Counted from the stretch's first letter, positions 11,456 through 22,749 are shown. The stretch is DNA of 64,000 nucleotides from Myrica gale (GCA_963930655.1 OZ005611.1:7633501-7697500), one strand, 5' to 3'. The notes: generated by a model not told the origin, from the letters alone. Numbers and translations: made by a program.

Positions 11456-11696
11456 CCCTAGTTATCACAGTTCTAAATATATTTTTAAACTTTTAAAGTA
11501 GCATATTATTTCATTCTCAATTATTTAAACCAAAGACCTATAATTTCAAAAAAAAAATGTTGGATTGGAGGAGCTTATGGCACTTCTAACCCCACGTCCT
11601 CTCTCGCTTCCAACCGAGATGAGATAGGAGTACTCCTTTTTTGGACGAGCAGATCAAATTTTGGTACTTTTTTACAATGAAACGAAAAATTTGCAG
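11456..11696. other. Spacer between retroposon and amidase C
   Basis: This is AT-rich and probably includes the 3' UTR of amidase copy C. Nothing else is recognised. Confidence 0.4.
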
Positions 11697-12984
11697 TCAG
11701 ACTCTTTCTGATGAAGAGCCCGGAGGTGGCCTCCGGACCATTGTGGCTTGTTCAAAAGCATAAGCAATCTCGATTAGTTTTGGCTCGGTACCCTTTAAAC
11801 CGCCGAAGAAGATCCCAAATGGCATGCCGTCGCCTTCATACCCTGCGGGAACAGTAATTGCTGGGTACCCTCCAATTGCTAGCACCGTGGAAGCATCTGA
11901 GCCGAGAGTCACCATCGCATCCAAGTCATTATCCTTCATCAGTTTCTCAAACCCATACTTTGACAATTTTTCCATCATCTCTATCGCCTTGATCTCTTCC
12001 TCTCCAATCCCATTGGTCATCTCGGATGCAATGAACTCTTCCTGGCCATATTCTTCCATCTTCTCCTGCAACGGCCGAAGTTAAATTATTTGTCTTAATA
12101 TATATCCAGCTACAGTAAAAGCTGTAAAATTAGCAAAGGTGCATGGCCAATAGTCGTTTACCAGAACAGGGTTATTGGAATCGAAGACAATGATGTTTGA
12201 CAGCGATCTCAATGTAGAGTTGAAGAGCTCTTCCAGGTAGTTATTTATGGTGAGCTTAAACTCGGCCAGGAGTGCAACTAATTCGCCACTTTGATAGGGA
12301 TTCATAATGATATCAATATTTGCTATTTCCAGCTTATCCACTATGGTTGCACCTTTTTTCCTTGATATGCCCAGGAAACATGAAAATCAGTCAAGTATAT
12401 AACTCTGCTATTGAATCGGACTAAGGCCTTTTGGAAAGTGATGAACCAACATGCCCAAAGAGCTAACTGTGTGCGTGACTGAGTGGGTGTGTGAGCATGC
12501 TTGTACTAACTGTTTTCTAGTGCCTACCTTGCGTAACCTTACCTTAGAATGCTGAGATGATGCTCGAAGGCCGGAATGGCGGTGGATCCATTATAAGAGT
12601 CCAAGAAAGGATTCCTCACAACACCCAATCTCTTTCCTTTGAGACCATGTCTGTTGAGAAATTGTCTATAGCCACCAGCGGGTATGAACTTAGATGCTGC
12701 CTTGGTTGCTTCACGATCTCTAGGATCGAATCCCACAATTGCATCGAGCAAATATACTGCGTCCGTTACGGTCCTGCAGATGGGCCTGTAGTTTCATTGC
12801 AATCAGAATCTACTTGAGTTTAATATCTGCCCAAAAAGCATCCATGAAGAGTTGCATACTACAGTTAAGAACTGCCAAAAATACAATCCTAAAATAGGTT
12901 CTGACTTTCTTACTTTGTGAGTAAAAGTAGTATTTACTAGCTGCTTAATGTTCGATAGTCATCCCTCAGCTTCAGCAAGAGTAA

Positions 12985-14040
12985 AAGCCCGGGTACCATG
13001 CAGCAATTATGTTCCTTGTTCCACTTACAAAGGAAAGATCATCCAGAAAAAAACATTTGGAATTGATTACCCTTAGTCCTAGGCAAAATAAAAAGCAAGT
13101 TTTCGATAAGCTGTGCACTAAAGTTAAGCAGAGGATAGCTGAGTGGAAATTGAAAACGTTATTTCAAGCTGGTAGATTGGTGCTCATTCGGTATGTGGCT
13201 GCAACCCTGTCATCACACAATTGCACACTATTCTCCCAAAATCAGTGTGTACATTGATTGACTCGATGCTTATGTGGTTCTGGTGGGGTGTGAGTGATGA
13301 GAAAAAACACTCCGTCATCCTAAAGTCTTGGGCTTCCATTTGCAAACCTAAGTTGATGGGGGTCTAGGCCTTATATTGATGGAACAACTCGATCAAGGAT
13401 TGATTACCAAAATGGGTTGGCTAATCCAATCTGGCAGTGAGAAGTTGTGGGTTCAGGCTCTAAAGGCTAAGTATATGAGGAGCCCGCTGCTATGGGAGAA
13501 TCCACCACCTCAGGATGCTTCTTGGTTCTGGAATTAAAGTGGTTGATCTTGTTATTCCCAATACTTGCATATAGAATGAAGTGTTTGCACGACATTTATT
13601 CTTAACTGAAGATGCTGAGTCTATTCTAAGGATTCACCTTCCCATAAGGATTCACCTTCCCAGCAGCCATAGAAGTGATCAACTTTGGTGGATTGCTGAC
13701 CCCAGAGGTACATTCTCGCTAAAATCTGTTTATCATTTAAATAGGTCTAACCAACAAGCACCAGCTGATCACCTCTCCACCATAGAATGGAAGAAACTCT
13801 GGGCAATTCATTTACAGGACAGATTAAAGCTTCTGTAATAGAAAATTGCATGGAATGTGCTGCCATGCAGGAAGAATGTGGCTCGGATCATAAGGAGGGA
13901 TATGGAGATTGGTCGCCATCACTGTAACCAAGGGGAGGAATCGTTGGAGCACATCTTTTTTGAATGTCCAGTGGCCCGAATAATGTGGAGGGAATTTCCT
14001 CCGCCTCTAAATATTCACGCTTTGTGTATTAGAGCTGATG
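12985..14040 (+). mobile_element. Degenerate LINE fragment (RT thumb and zf-RVT) in amidase C intron 2
   Basis: Broken + strand frames read as LINE ORF2. About 13009-13257 gives the thumb segment with AEWKLKTLFQAGRLVLI. About 13581-14035 gives zf-RVT with DQLWWIADPRGTFSLKS and ESLEHIFFECPVARIMW. Several frameshifts and stops are present. The fragment ends abruptly where gypsy LTR sequence begins, so the LTR probably inserted into or next to it. Confidence 0.8.
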
Positions 14041-14960
14041 GACCATAAAATACCTGGTCCTATCAGACCCGACCACCCCTAGTCTGGCCCACAGCCAGAG
14101 TATTCGCATGATTACTCCATCACTCGTTAGGAGTCTTAGAGGTTCTAGACTCCTAACCGAACACTTACATAATCAAAGATGATATGGGTCTTATGCGTTC
14201 GGGAGACCTCTTCCTCTCCTAATAGAACTCCATGACTTAGTTATCAAAGGAGTTAGACTCCCGACAGAGGTATGGCTCTCAAACCATATAAAATCATGGT
14301 ATTACACTTCTTTAGACTCATGCTTAATTCCATTATCTAAGCACAAAACTTCTTGAGATCTAACTTGGCTGTCGGAGACTTGATCCAAGGCCCCTCCCCC
14401 TCGGTGATTCTTGCAGGATTGATCGGCTCAAAGTTTGTGGTGATTCTTGACATCAGTTGGCATCGTCTGTGGGGATTTCTCCAAAAAAGCCAACTCCAAA
14501 CATTTTTTACGCTCACCACAACATTTTTCAACCACCTCCTTTGCATCCTCCCTTCATCATAATGACTTCCTCCACTGAAATACCGAACGGCGACCAGCCA
14601 CCTCTAATCATAAACATAGAACTCGTCCCTAACAACGTCGTTATAAAAAACTCAGATCTCGCCCCCAACGGCGACGCATTGTTGGCCACCTTGGTCCGGA
14701 CCGTGGAGAATCTTGTTCACCAGATCAAACATGACCTGAGTGTCAAATGGCCTCAAAAGCTCAGGGCACCACTGGAAAAAGGGGATCAGAACAAGTATTG
14801 TGATTTTCATGAAGATCACGGGCACAATACAGACGAATGCTGGGAACTTAAGTGACAGATCGAGTACTTGCTCCACGAAGGAAAGCTACAGCGTTTCATA
14901 CTCGAACACGGCTCCCCTCGGTGAGACGGACCTCGCAACAGGGAATTGAGAAAGTCTTGG
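14041..14960 (+). mobile_element. Truncated Ty3/gypsy element: LTR-like segment, PBS-like site, gag fragment
   Basis: The segment 14041-14451 looks like a 5' LTR (TATA-like ACCATATAAAATC at about 14281). It is followed by TTGGCATCGTCTGTGGGGA (about 14457-14475), resembling the TTGGCGCC-type primer-binding stretch of plant gypsy elements. Downstream, 14457-14960 encodes a gag zinc-knuckle region with CDFHEDHGHNTDECWELK, interrupted by a TGA right after WELK. A KLQRFI segment that normally continues gag follows. No pol region and no 3' LTR are seen before exon 2 of amidase C. Confidence 0.7.
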
Positions 14961-16320
14961 ACAGATTCAATTTATCCTATTGATGGTATCTCTTTATCTA
15001 ACTTTATAATTTCGTCTATTCAAACACAACCTTAAAGACTTTGTATTTTTTATTTTATCTTTGAGCCCAAAAAGCCCAAACACTATGTCATTTAAATGGA
15101 ACAAATATAATTTTTTAAATATAAGTCGGAGTCGACTTTATAGATTCCAAATATGTCTCTGACTCCAAATTGAGTCAGATTTTTTTTTTTTTTTAAAAAA
15201 ACACCTCCGACTCTAACTGACCAATCCGATTATATCGGTTTAGAGTCAGATTCGGAGTCATTTTGCACAGCCCTACATCGTTTGAAAGGGAATATTCCCA
15301 CAAGTTCTGTTTCTGTACGATGTCTTACCTGTGACAATCCAAGTTTTCCACCGCAAAGTGTTGCTTAGAAGAAGAAAAAAAAGTATTTACTTACTAGGTG
15401 GTTTCCCCAAATAACATAATTGTTAAATGTTAGAAACAGACTGGTTTACCCGATTGTGTCCTGACGGGGCGAGATTGGAATGACGCCAGCCCGGCTGGTG
15501 AGACCAACAGTGGGCTTGAGCCCTACAACTGAGTTGTGATCGGCTGGGCAGATGATGGACCCATCGGTTTCAGTCCCCAGTGACACTGACACCATGTTCG
15601 CTGCCACGGATATTGCCGGTCCACTGCTTGACCCACATGGGCTCCTCCCTTCCACGTAAGGATTCTACATGAACCCAAACCAAAAGTCATCTTCTAAATA
15701 AAATGCAATAATTTTGAATTTTGTTAGAATGAAATTAAATTATAAGCTAAAATATATATTATATGGGGAAATTAAATACTAACAACGCCTTGTCCGCCTC
15801 GGGCACACCAGCCGTCAGGGATCGTGGTAGACCGAATCCCATTTTAACGGCTTGACTACGCCCTTCTCAACCGCTTGACTACGCCGGCGTCTCGAGGCAC
15901 CTTGGACCCAAGCAGCGCGTACGACCCACCCGTGGTGTTCAGCTCGTCCTTGGTAGCTATGCTGTCCTTGAGCAGCACCGGGATACCATGCAGCTCTCCC
16001 AGGGATTGACGGCAATGATTGACGACCTTCCTCTCGCGGTCAGCCTCATCCGCTTGATCCCGCGCGTCTGGATTCACTTCCAGCACGCCGCGAAGCAGGG
16101 GATTCAGCCTGGCGATCTGGTCCAGGTACAAGTCCACCAGTTGTCTCGACGTGAGCTTGTCTGCGGCGAAGGCGCGCTGGATGTCGTCGATGGTGGCTTC
16201 GGTGAAAGTAAAATGTAAGCTGTTGACTGTGCTGAGGAAGCCAGACAAAACTAGCAGAGAGATAAATACTGAGAAGAAGAGAGACGCTGGGAGGTGGATC
16301 CCCATTTTCGCTTTCCCCAT

Positions 16321-16460
16321 GTACGGTCAACGGTGTGAAGGAAAGGGAATGGAAGCAATTTGACTATTGAAGAGAGCAAATAGCATTGGGATAAGGATGT
16401 ACAACTACTGACTAGTCAATTAATCGAGCTGTGGGTTAGTCGAGTTTATGTTTTTTTCTT
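16321..16460. other. 5' flank of amidase C
   Basis: This is the short stretch upstream of the amidase C start. I recognise no promoter motif with confidence. Confidence 0.35.
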
Positions 16461-17611
16461 GGTGAGATTTGCTTTTTAGTTACTCGCTTTTAAATTTTAG
16501 TCATGAAATTTAATCAGTCGAATTTTTAATAATTAAATTTTTTCCCGTTTAAATTATGTTTCTTCCGTTACTCTCCATCATCCTAACTAACAGAATGATT
16601 TGTCATATCTATTATAATATCATTTCTATAAAATTCTCGAATTCTGAACATCTCAAAAAACATGAAAAAACAAGAGCAGATGTTCATCTGAACAAGTTCT
16701 GCGGATTCCACAAAAAGGCCCTCAGCATCACAAACTACCTTATATGTCCAGAAACCGCCTTGAAACTACATGGAAAATGCAAACGGTAAGTAACTAAATA
16801 TATGACATAATTAAGTTCCTGAAACCGTCCTTTTTAACAAGTACAGAAACCAACTTCAAGGAAGCCAACAAATTGAGCAATAAAAAAACCAACAATATAG
16901 AGGTGAAGTTGTGCAACAATCTAAAAAAACAAAAAACATGTGACAAACCTCAACCCCTATATCATCAAACCAACGTGCAACCCTGCAAAAACCAAAATGA
17001 AAATCAGCAACAAAATACTTATTGCGGTAAGCTCGGGTAGGACATTTTAAGGCTAAAAAAAAGCGACTAAATGGTGACATCCAACAAAACCACATAATGA
17101 CATCCAAAAAAGCATGAAGACAGGTTTCGGATCTGAAACGTTTAAATTAGGCTAACCTCTTTTCTTTCATTGACACGAACAAGCAACCGCTGGAGAAAAA
17201 AAAGACTGAAACCACCCAAGATCTATCTCGACACAGTAGTCGTGGTCCTCCGTGGCAGCAATCTAGGGTTTACGAAGGGGATAAAAATGCTTTTAAGTGG
17301 GAAGGGTCTTCGATTGAAGGCTGAGGAAGTCACTATCTAACAAGACGCAGAGTTTCAATTAAATGGAAAGCTACATGTCGTTTTAAGAAATATCGTTTAA
17401 ATAGTGGAGGCTGACGTGGAAATGAAGGGTGACGTGTCAAATTGAAGCTGACGTGGCAAATCATTCGCTTCATTAGGGCGACGGAGGATAACGGAAGGAC
17501 CAAAATTTAAATGAAAAGAAAACTCAATAACTAAAAATTTGACTTATTATGTTTTATGATTAAAATGAAAAGAGAGTAAAACTTAGTGACTAAAAGGCAA
17601 ATTTCACTTTT
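16461..17611. mobile_element. Foldback-type element with about 50-bp imperfect terminal inverted repeats
   Basis: The left end GTGAGATTTGCTTTTTAGT (16461 on) matches the reverse complement of the right end (to 17611), which reads GTGAAATTTGCCTTTTAGT. Similarity continues for about 50 bp. The 9-bp flanks TTTTTCTTG and TTTTTCCTT agree at 7 positions, which would suit a Mutator-like element. The interior (16560-17400) has no transposase and may be captured host sequence. Confidence 0.6.
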
Positions 17612-17675
17612 TCCTTTTTCCCATGAGCGGGTTAGAATGGAATGTAGCTGTTTTGTTCCAATGTTATCCTTGAGC

Positions 17676-18060
17676 TAGGGGTGATCAGAACCGGACCGCA
17701 GACCGAACTGGGTTTTGTGGTCTTTGCAAGTTAAATTCGGTCCGGTATGGACCGGATTTTATGAACCGGATAAAGAGGTCCAGTCCAGTCCAGGATTTTT
17801 AAAAATGCGGTCCGGACCGGACCGCATTTCAATTTTTTTTAAAATATAAATATATACCTCTCGCAGTGTGCAGTTGCTCTGCACAGAGGCTCACTGTGCA
17901 GTGCTCTGCGCAGTGCCTCCTGCGCATTAAATTTATTTTAAAAAAATAAAACCGATATGGACCATTTAAGTGGTCCGGTCCGATCCTCTATATTAGTGGG
18001 ACCGAAAATCCGGTCCGACCGCACTCCGGTCCAAAAATCGGACCGGATTTTCGAGAAACC
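17676..18060. repeat. GGTCCGG-rich palindromic repeat, probable non-autonomous hAT-like element
   Basis: The stretch holds many copies of CCGGTCC or GGACCGG in both orientations, with a TAGGGGTG-like left end. The matching right end is not clear, so it may be truncated. The core (17860-17930) has nested CTGCGCAG/GTGCAG inverted motifs. Confidence 0.5.
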
Positions 18061-18151
18061 CAGAGAGTGAGAGCCAGGTTAAAAAAATGAATTGAATTCT
18101 CTCTCTCTATTGGAAGAAAAGGAACACAACGATATTTCATGAAATGCAAAG

Positions 18152-18874
18152 AGTACTTTTCTTAGCGTGAGAAAACGTGTGTTCTAGAGAGAGAGGCTCT
18201 GCCCTCTCTCTAGAATTTCCCCCCTCTCCCTCTTAGCAGCCCCTTCTCCCTACTATTGCCAGCGGTAGGAGGAGCTTCGGCTCCTCCCACCGTCACCCTC
18301 TCCATCTCTTTCTTTCTCCTCCTCTCTTTCTCATTCTTCCTCCTCTCTTTCTCTTTCGTTCGGAAGTTGGACGGTCAGATCTCGTTCCTTCTCCTCGTCA
18401 GCGGTGGTCACAACCCTGCTCAACGTCGTCTGCTCCTCCCGACGAGCTCAACCGCATCGGTCCGGCATCATTTGGTCGGCGCGTGGTGCCCCACGCGTGG
18501 TGTCTCTTCCAACCCACGCGCTCTCGTGGATCTCACGCGCTTGGCTTTGGGCTCCATTTCCGGCGGTCTTGGTTGTTGTTTCGACTTTTCCGCTCATCTG
18601 TGGTGATGCTGCTTCCGTCTATGTTGTTGGTTGTTGCGTTTTGGTTGTATTTTGTTTTCTGTGTTTTGGTTGTATTTTGTTGGTTTTTCGACCCCTACAT
18701 GGGTTTTCTGATCCCTTGTGGATCTTTCCAGCCCTTGTGTGGGCTTGGGTACCGGGTTGTTGTGCTTTCTTTCCTGTCATGTTTAGCTCCTCCCGTCGGT
18801 GTATTTTCGCCTGGTTATTGTCTTCGGCTCCTCTTTGAAGCATGACCAAGAAAAAAAACCTAGTACTTTTCTTA
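18152..18874 (+). mobile_element. Second poly-A retroposon without ORF, 13-bp target duplication
   Basis: The insert 18165-18861 ends in an A-run (18851-18858). It is flanked by exact 13-mers AGTACTTTTCTTA at 18152-18164 and 18862-18874. Near its start is a hairpin of two 12-nt arms (TTCTAGAGAGAG at 18182-18193, CTCTCTCTAGAA at 18204-18215), then a C/T-rich leader like that of the element at 10365. Open frames are short and unlike known proteins. Confidence 0.8.
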
Positions 18875-19778
18875 TCCTTTTTCTTTCTTACGTTATCCGA
18901 GTTGAAGGTGGGTAGCGGAATGCTTTTTTCGGTTTTATTTAAATATTTTATTAGAATGGAACTGAAATTTTTAGGATATGAGGTTTGTATCTGGAATTTT
19001 TTTAATATTTTTTTTGTGCCCTAATAAGTTAAAAATATTTTTTAGTCCGAATTTTTGAAAAAAAAATTCAGTTATTCATCATAAATTAAATATTCATTCA
19101 AAATCTAAATTTTAAATAAAAATTCAAGCAAATTATTATGTTATATTTTATTTTAAGTCATATTTAAAGAAATGAAATCGAATTTTTTTGTATTTTTTAA
19201 TTATTAATCATAAATTAACAATAAATGTAAAATATTTATCTAAAATATAAATTCTAAAATAAATATTCAATCAAATTCTATATTTAATACTTTATTTTGA
19301 GCATTATTTTTATTTTATTTTTTAAAAAATAGAACTGAAAATTCTCGTAATTCTGCCAAAATTTCCTATTGCAGTTGCAATTCTGGAAATTGTAAAAATG
19401 ACTTCCTATTCTAATTCCGGTATATGCCGGAATCGGAACTTCATTTCCGAAAAAGCGGAAGTGAAACTGAAAATTTGATTTTTTTGCCAACCTTCGTCCC
19501 AATTCGATAAAAGGTTATGTGGAATGTGAACTGAGTTCATCACGTACGGACTTCTCAATTATTAGACTTCAGAGGCAGCCACATACGCATGACATGATCA
19601 AGCAAAAGGACTAAAAGCCAACACAACAGCAAACTAATAACGATGATCAGCAAGATGTACACGACAATTATAACAATCTGATAATATTGTATAAATCCGG
19701 AAAACATAATCCTGATCTGCTTAATTCCTCTTAGTTTTAATCGGTTGCATTTGTTCCTTCAGATCGCAGCTTGCTCAA
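18875..19778. other. Very AT-rich spacer with weak MITE-like ends
   Basis: About 19020-19340 is almost pure A/T. CGGAAT/ATTCCG motifs near 18920 and 19430 might be the ends of a decayed hAT-like MITE, but I could not define termini. The segment from 19510 on probably includes the 3' UTR of the dirigent gene. Confidence 0.4.
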
Positions 19779-20357
19779 TCAGTGATGCCTCACCACCATT
19801 GTGTACTCCACAATTGAATCGCCGTTGCTCTCACTATAGAAAATGCACTTAAGATTTGCAAATCCTCTAGCCATCCTAAACTTTCCGCGGCCGCCAACCA
19901 CTGCAAACTCCCTTTCAATTTCTGTCACTGGATTCCTTGAGAGCACACTAATAGAACTGCCATTAAATTCACCACTAGTGAACCCAAAATCAAGGTATGC
20001 CACGAGCATCAACTCCTTCTGCCCCGCCGACACATAGAGACCCCGGGAGTTGCCAATGACCGTTGATTTAGGGTCCGGGCCCTCCGTCAAAGGGTCATCA
20101 ACAACCCAAACGGTGCCAAACGGCGTGAGAGACGTATCGTGCACCGTGCGATTGGCTTGGACCACCCGGACTGCGCTGGGGCTATTGCCTCCGGGTGTGT
20201 CGTGCAAGAAGAAGTGGAGGACAGACTCCTTCTCAAACATGTGATGAGGAAGTACTGGCGGAGGCACTGCAGAGTGCTGGAGAAGCAAGGTTATGGTGAC
20301 CATGCAGAGAATCAAAGCACAAAAGGAAACAAAGTTAACTCGCTTGATGAGTTTCAT
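19779..20357 (-). CDS. Dirigent family protein
   Basis: This is a single-exon gene of 192 aa, the usual dirigent size. Residues about 7-27 form a signal peptide or anchor (VSFCALILCMVTITLLL). The dirigent beta-barrel domain spans about 45-190. It opens with HFFLHDTPGGN and continues with TPFGTVWVVDDPLTEGP, SRGLYVSAG, a GSSISVLSRNP turn and the closing GRGKFRMARGFA. Dirigent proteins steer radical or quinone-methide coupling in lignan and lignin-type chemistry, usually in the apoplast. The substrate of this member cannot be told from sequence. The start is the first Met and lies about 55 nt from a TATA box. It stands alone between transposons, with eIF4B as the next gene. Confidence 0.93.
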   Translation of the reverse strand: MKLIKRVNFVSFCALILCMVTITLLLQHSAVPPPVLPHHMFEKESVLHFFLHDTPGGNSPSAVRVVQANRTVHDTSLTPFGTVWVVDDPLTEGPDPKSTVIGNSRGLYVSAGQKELMLVAYLDFGFTSGEFNGSSISVLSRNPVTEIEREFAVVGGRGKFRMARGFANLKCIFYSESNGDSIVEYTMVVRHH

Positions 20358-20410
20358 GCTTCCTTAATTAATTGTGTGGCCCCCGGATCCCAATGTGCAC
20401 GAGAACCCTG

Positions 20411-20420
20411 AGCTTTATAG
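20411..20420 (-). promoter_or_regulatory. TATA box of the dirigent gene
   Basis: CTATAAAGCT on the minus strand, about 55 nt upstream of the start codon. Confidence 0.6.
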
Positions 20421-21261
20421 GCCCAGTGCAAACACACAAATTATCTAATTAAACATCGTTCAGTCTTGCATGGATGCCAGTCAATATCCTACCAGGGCCC
20501 ACAAGGTTCCATGCAACATGAATGGCTAATATATTTGTTGGATTTTATCTACCAAACAAAATCTTGCAGCGACTCGCCTCCATTAATTAGAGAAGCGTGG
20601 AGTTCACATTGAGGAATAACTACCTGAGGGTAAAAGTCGGCATTTGGGTGGATTTTGTCCAAGGCTGGCCTCTCGAAGAATCATTTTGTCATAGGGTCAT
20701 TAGTCATTACATATGAATGCTGTCCTTATTGTCCCAGCCGACCACGGAAAATGAGACCATTTTGTTCTATAGTACTCGATCGAGGACACTATATATATGT
20801 TTCATGTGATTGGCACATAACACGTGCATGCATGGCTAGATTATACGTATAAAGAAATTTTCAGAACTCTGCGGTTCCTGAAATTTACAGATCTTCAATT
20901 TAGTTCAAAAAATTTCGGAAGCTAAAATCAGATGCATAGATCATGGTATGACTTAAATAAATGATTAAGAGCTAGAGTACACGACGTCTCTCTACTTTTT
21001 GTTTGATTCCAGAGTTTTGTTTGTTGCGCGCTCGCGCTGCCTCTTCTTTCGCGTTGTCTCATGTCTGTGGCATTCCAAATGACAGACTTTAGATTCATGT
21101 CATCTTTGGTGAACTTCAAGGATAAAAATAGATGTCCAGTTGGCAGTACGTACGTACCTTTGAAGGAAGAGGAAACATATTTTGGCTACCTCCATCATTT
21201 TTGCACTTTTCTAAATGAAAGAGACCAGATTCGATTCTTTTTCTTTGGTAAGCTTCAGGGA
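20421..21261. other. Upstream flank of the dirigent gene
   Basis: There is no gene here. This is AT-rich promoter-side sequence up to the solo LTR. Confidence 0.4.
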
Positions 21262-22749
21262 CCCACTGTGAAAACCCGGTCTTTAGAAAAAAAAGAGAGA
21301 AGAAAACATTGTTTTTGCAAGGCTGGGATTCGAACCCAGGCAATAAAGGATGAGAGAGGGCGCTCATGACCACTGAGGCACCTTTGTTGTTTTTCCTTAT
21401 ATGGTGAAGTTTTATTTTATTTAAACACGTTTTGCCCGAATTGAATTTTTAAGTAAAACGGTGTGTTTTGATCTTCTTCTTCCCCAAACTTTGGAATCTC
21501 GATTTTTATGCCCTAGCCGCCGTTTTCAACCCTTCAGTTTCTCTCTCATCAATTTCCTCTCTCTCTCTTCAATTTCACATCCGTTTTAGCACCTTTTCGA
21601 CTGATTTTCGTGGCCTTTCAACTCCATTGTTAGGATCTTAACGTTTTCTCAATAAATCAAGCGATTTATGGTGGTTAATGGAGGATTTCGAAAGGGCAAC
21701 CATTTTGGGTTGTTACACTTTGATTCGCCCTATAAAAGGGGACCTTCTACTCAGAGATTATTCACACCTCTCAATTTCGACATCAGTCATTTTTGAGATC
21801 CATCTCTCTTTCTCTAGGTCAATTTCGGCCTTTGTTGAGTTTTTCGATTTTCTTCGGTTCTTTTGGGTCACTGCAATACGTGGATTCTAGGGTGGTTCGA
21901 TTGTTGAAGAAAATCTGGTAAGCGGAGCTACTATATTGTTTTTCTTCAAAAATTATGAACACGTTTTCATAAACGATTTTATGGAAAATATTTTATTGCA
22001 AGTTTATGTTATTCTGAAAACAAATGTGGAATTTTAAAAGACCTACTGAGATTGTTTATATGACTGTTCTGAATTATTTATCAAAGATTCTGTATTCTGC
22101 TGAACATCATTTCTGATTTTGAAATCTGAATTCTGTTATTATATATTATACTGTTTTCAAACCCCGAGGCGATGTCCTGTTACTGATTACTGATTACTGC
22201 TGCTGTTGGTACCAACTCATTACTGATTACTGGTGCGCCCATTCTTCGGATTGGTTTCTGTGTGAGTTTCTCCCTAGTGCACACTTAGCGTACGTGGCTA
22301 AGTCTTAGTAGGGCAAACTCCACTTTCTGTTGGCTTAATTCGGTTTGGCCGCCGGTTAAGTCGTTGCACAACCCTGCCACAGGGGTCAATGTGGCTTACT
22401 GTTGATGTCAAGGGGATTTTCTGAAAAGCTGTTTTATTTTCTGTATTTCTGGTCACTGAATTGAATATTATTTTCAAAGAAAAGAATTTATGTTTTTATT
22501 CTCTGGTTACTGAGTTGTCGAACTCACTCCGTTATTATTTTCCCCACTTTCAGAGATTTTTGAAGAACGTGACAAGGATGATACTTAGATGGCATGCGTG
22601 CGGGAGTAGTATTGTTTTGAAAATTGTACAAGTTTATGTTTTAAAGCATTGAAGTTTTGATGATGTTTTTATTTAGAATAAAGGAAATGATGTCTCAAAG
22701 TTGTTTTAATGAAAATTTCAAATGTTGATTTTTGGGGCGTGACACCCAC
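21262..22749 (+). mobile_element. Solo LTR of a Ty3/gypsy-like retrotransposon
   Basis: The LTR (21267-22744, 1478 bp) begins TGTGAAAACCCGG and ends GGGGCGTGACA, the TG...CA termini common in plant gypsy LTRs. It is bounded by a perfect 5-bp duplication CCCAC (21262-21266 and 22745-22749). No internal domain is present, so it is the product of LTR-LTR recombination. A promoter-like CTATAAAAGGGG lies near 21729, giving the + orientation. Confidence 0.88.
21310..21386 (-). other. tRNA-like segment inside the solo LTR
   Basis: On the minus strand the segment reads GGTGCCTCAGTGGTCATGAG, like an A box, and about 35 nt later GGGTTCGAATCCC, a canonical B box/T loop. A full cloverleaf is not evident, so I treat it as a tRNA-derived remnant rather than a tRNA gene. 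Confidence 0.45.

Larger units (their letters stand above)
11697..16320 (-). pseudogene. Amidase-signature family, copy C, disrupted in exon 1
   Basis: Five exons can be traced: 15784-16320, 15450-15664, 12543-12785, 12162-12360 and 11697-12065. The start gives a signal peptide (about residues 8-28), and catalytic Lys (PVLLKDS), GSSSGP and TETDGSI are all present. In exon 1, after VKRLRRA, the 48 nt that encode a conserved GKASL-EW segment in copies A and B are replaced by 24 nt containing two in-frame stops (TAG and TAA). A 13-bp direct repeat (GCTTGACTACGCC at 15850 and 15873, + strand) sits exactly there, suggesting a slippage deletion or duplication. Exons 2-5 remain open. Intron 2 is swollen to 2.66 kb by a LINE fragment and gypsy LTR/gag debris. 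A truncated protein without the Ser residues is the only possible product from this start. Confidence 0.85.

Noticed and set aside
18256-18845. Open frames of 116-144 residues in the 18-kb retroposon
   Set aside because: They occupy three overlapping frames with Ser/Leu/Phe-rich low-complexity translation and no conserved domain. The sequence is explained as a non-coding retroposon.
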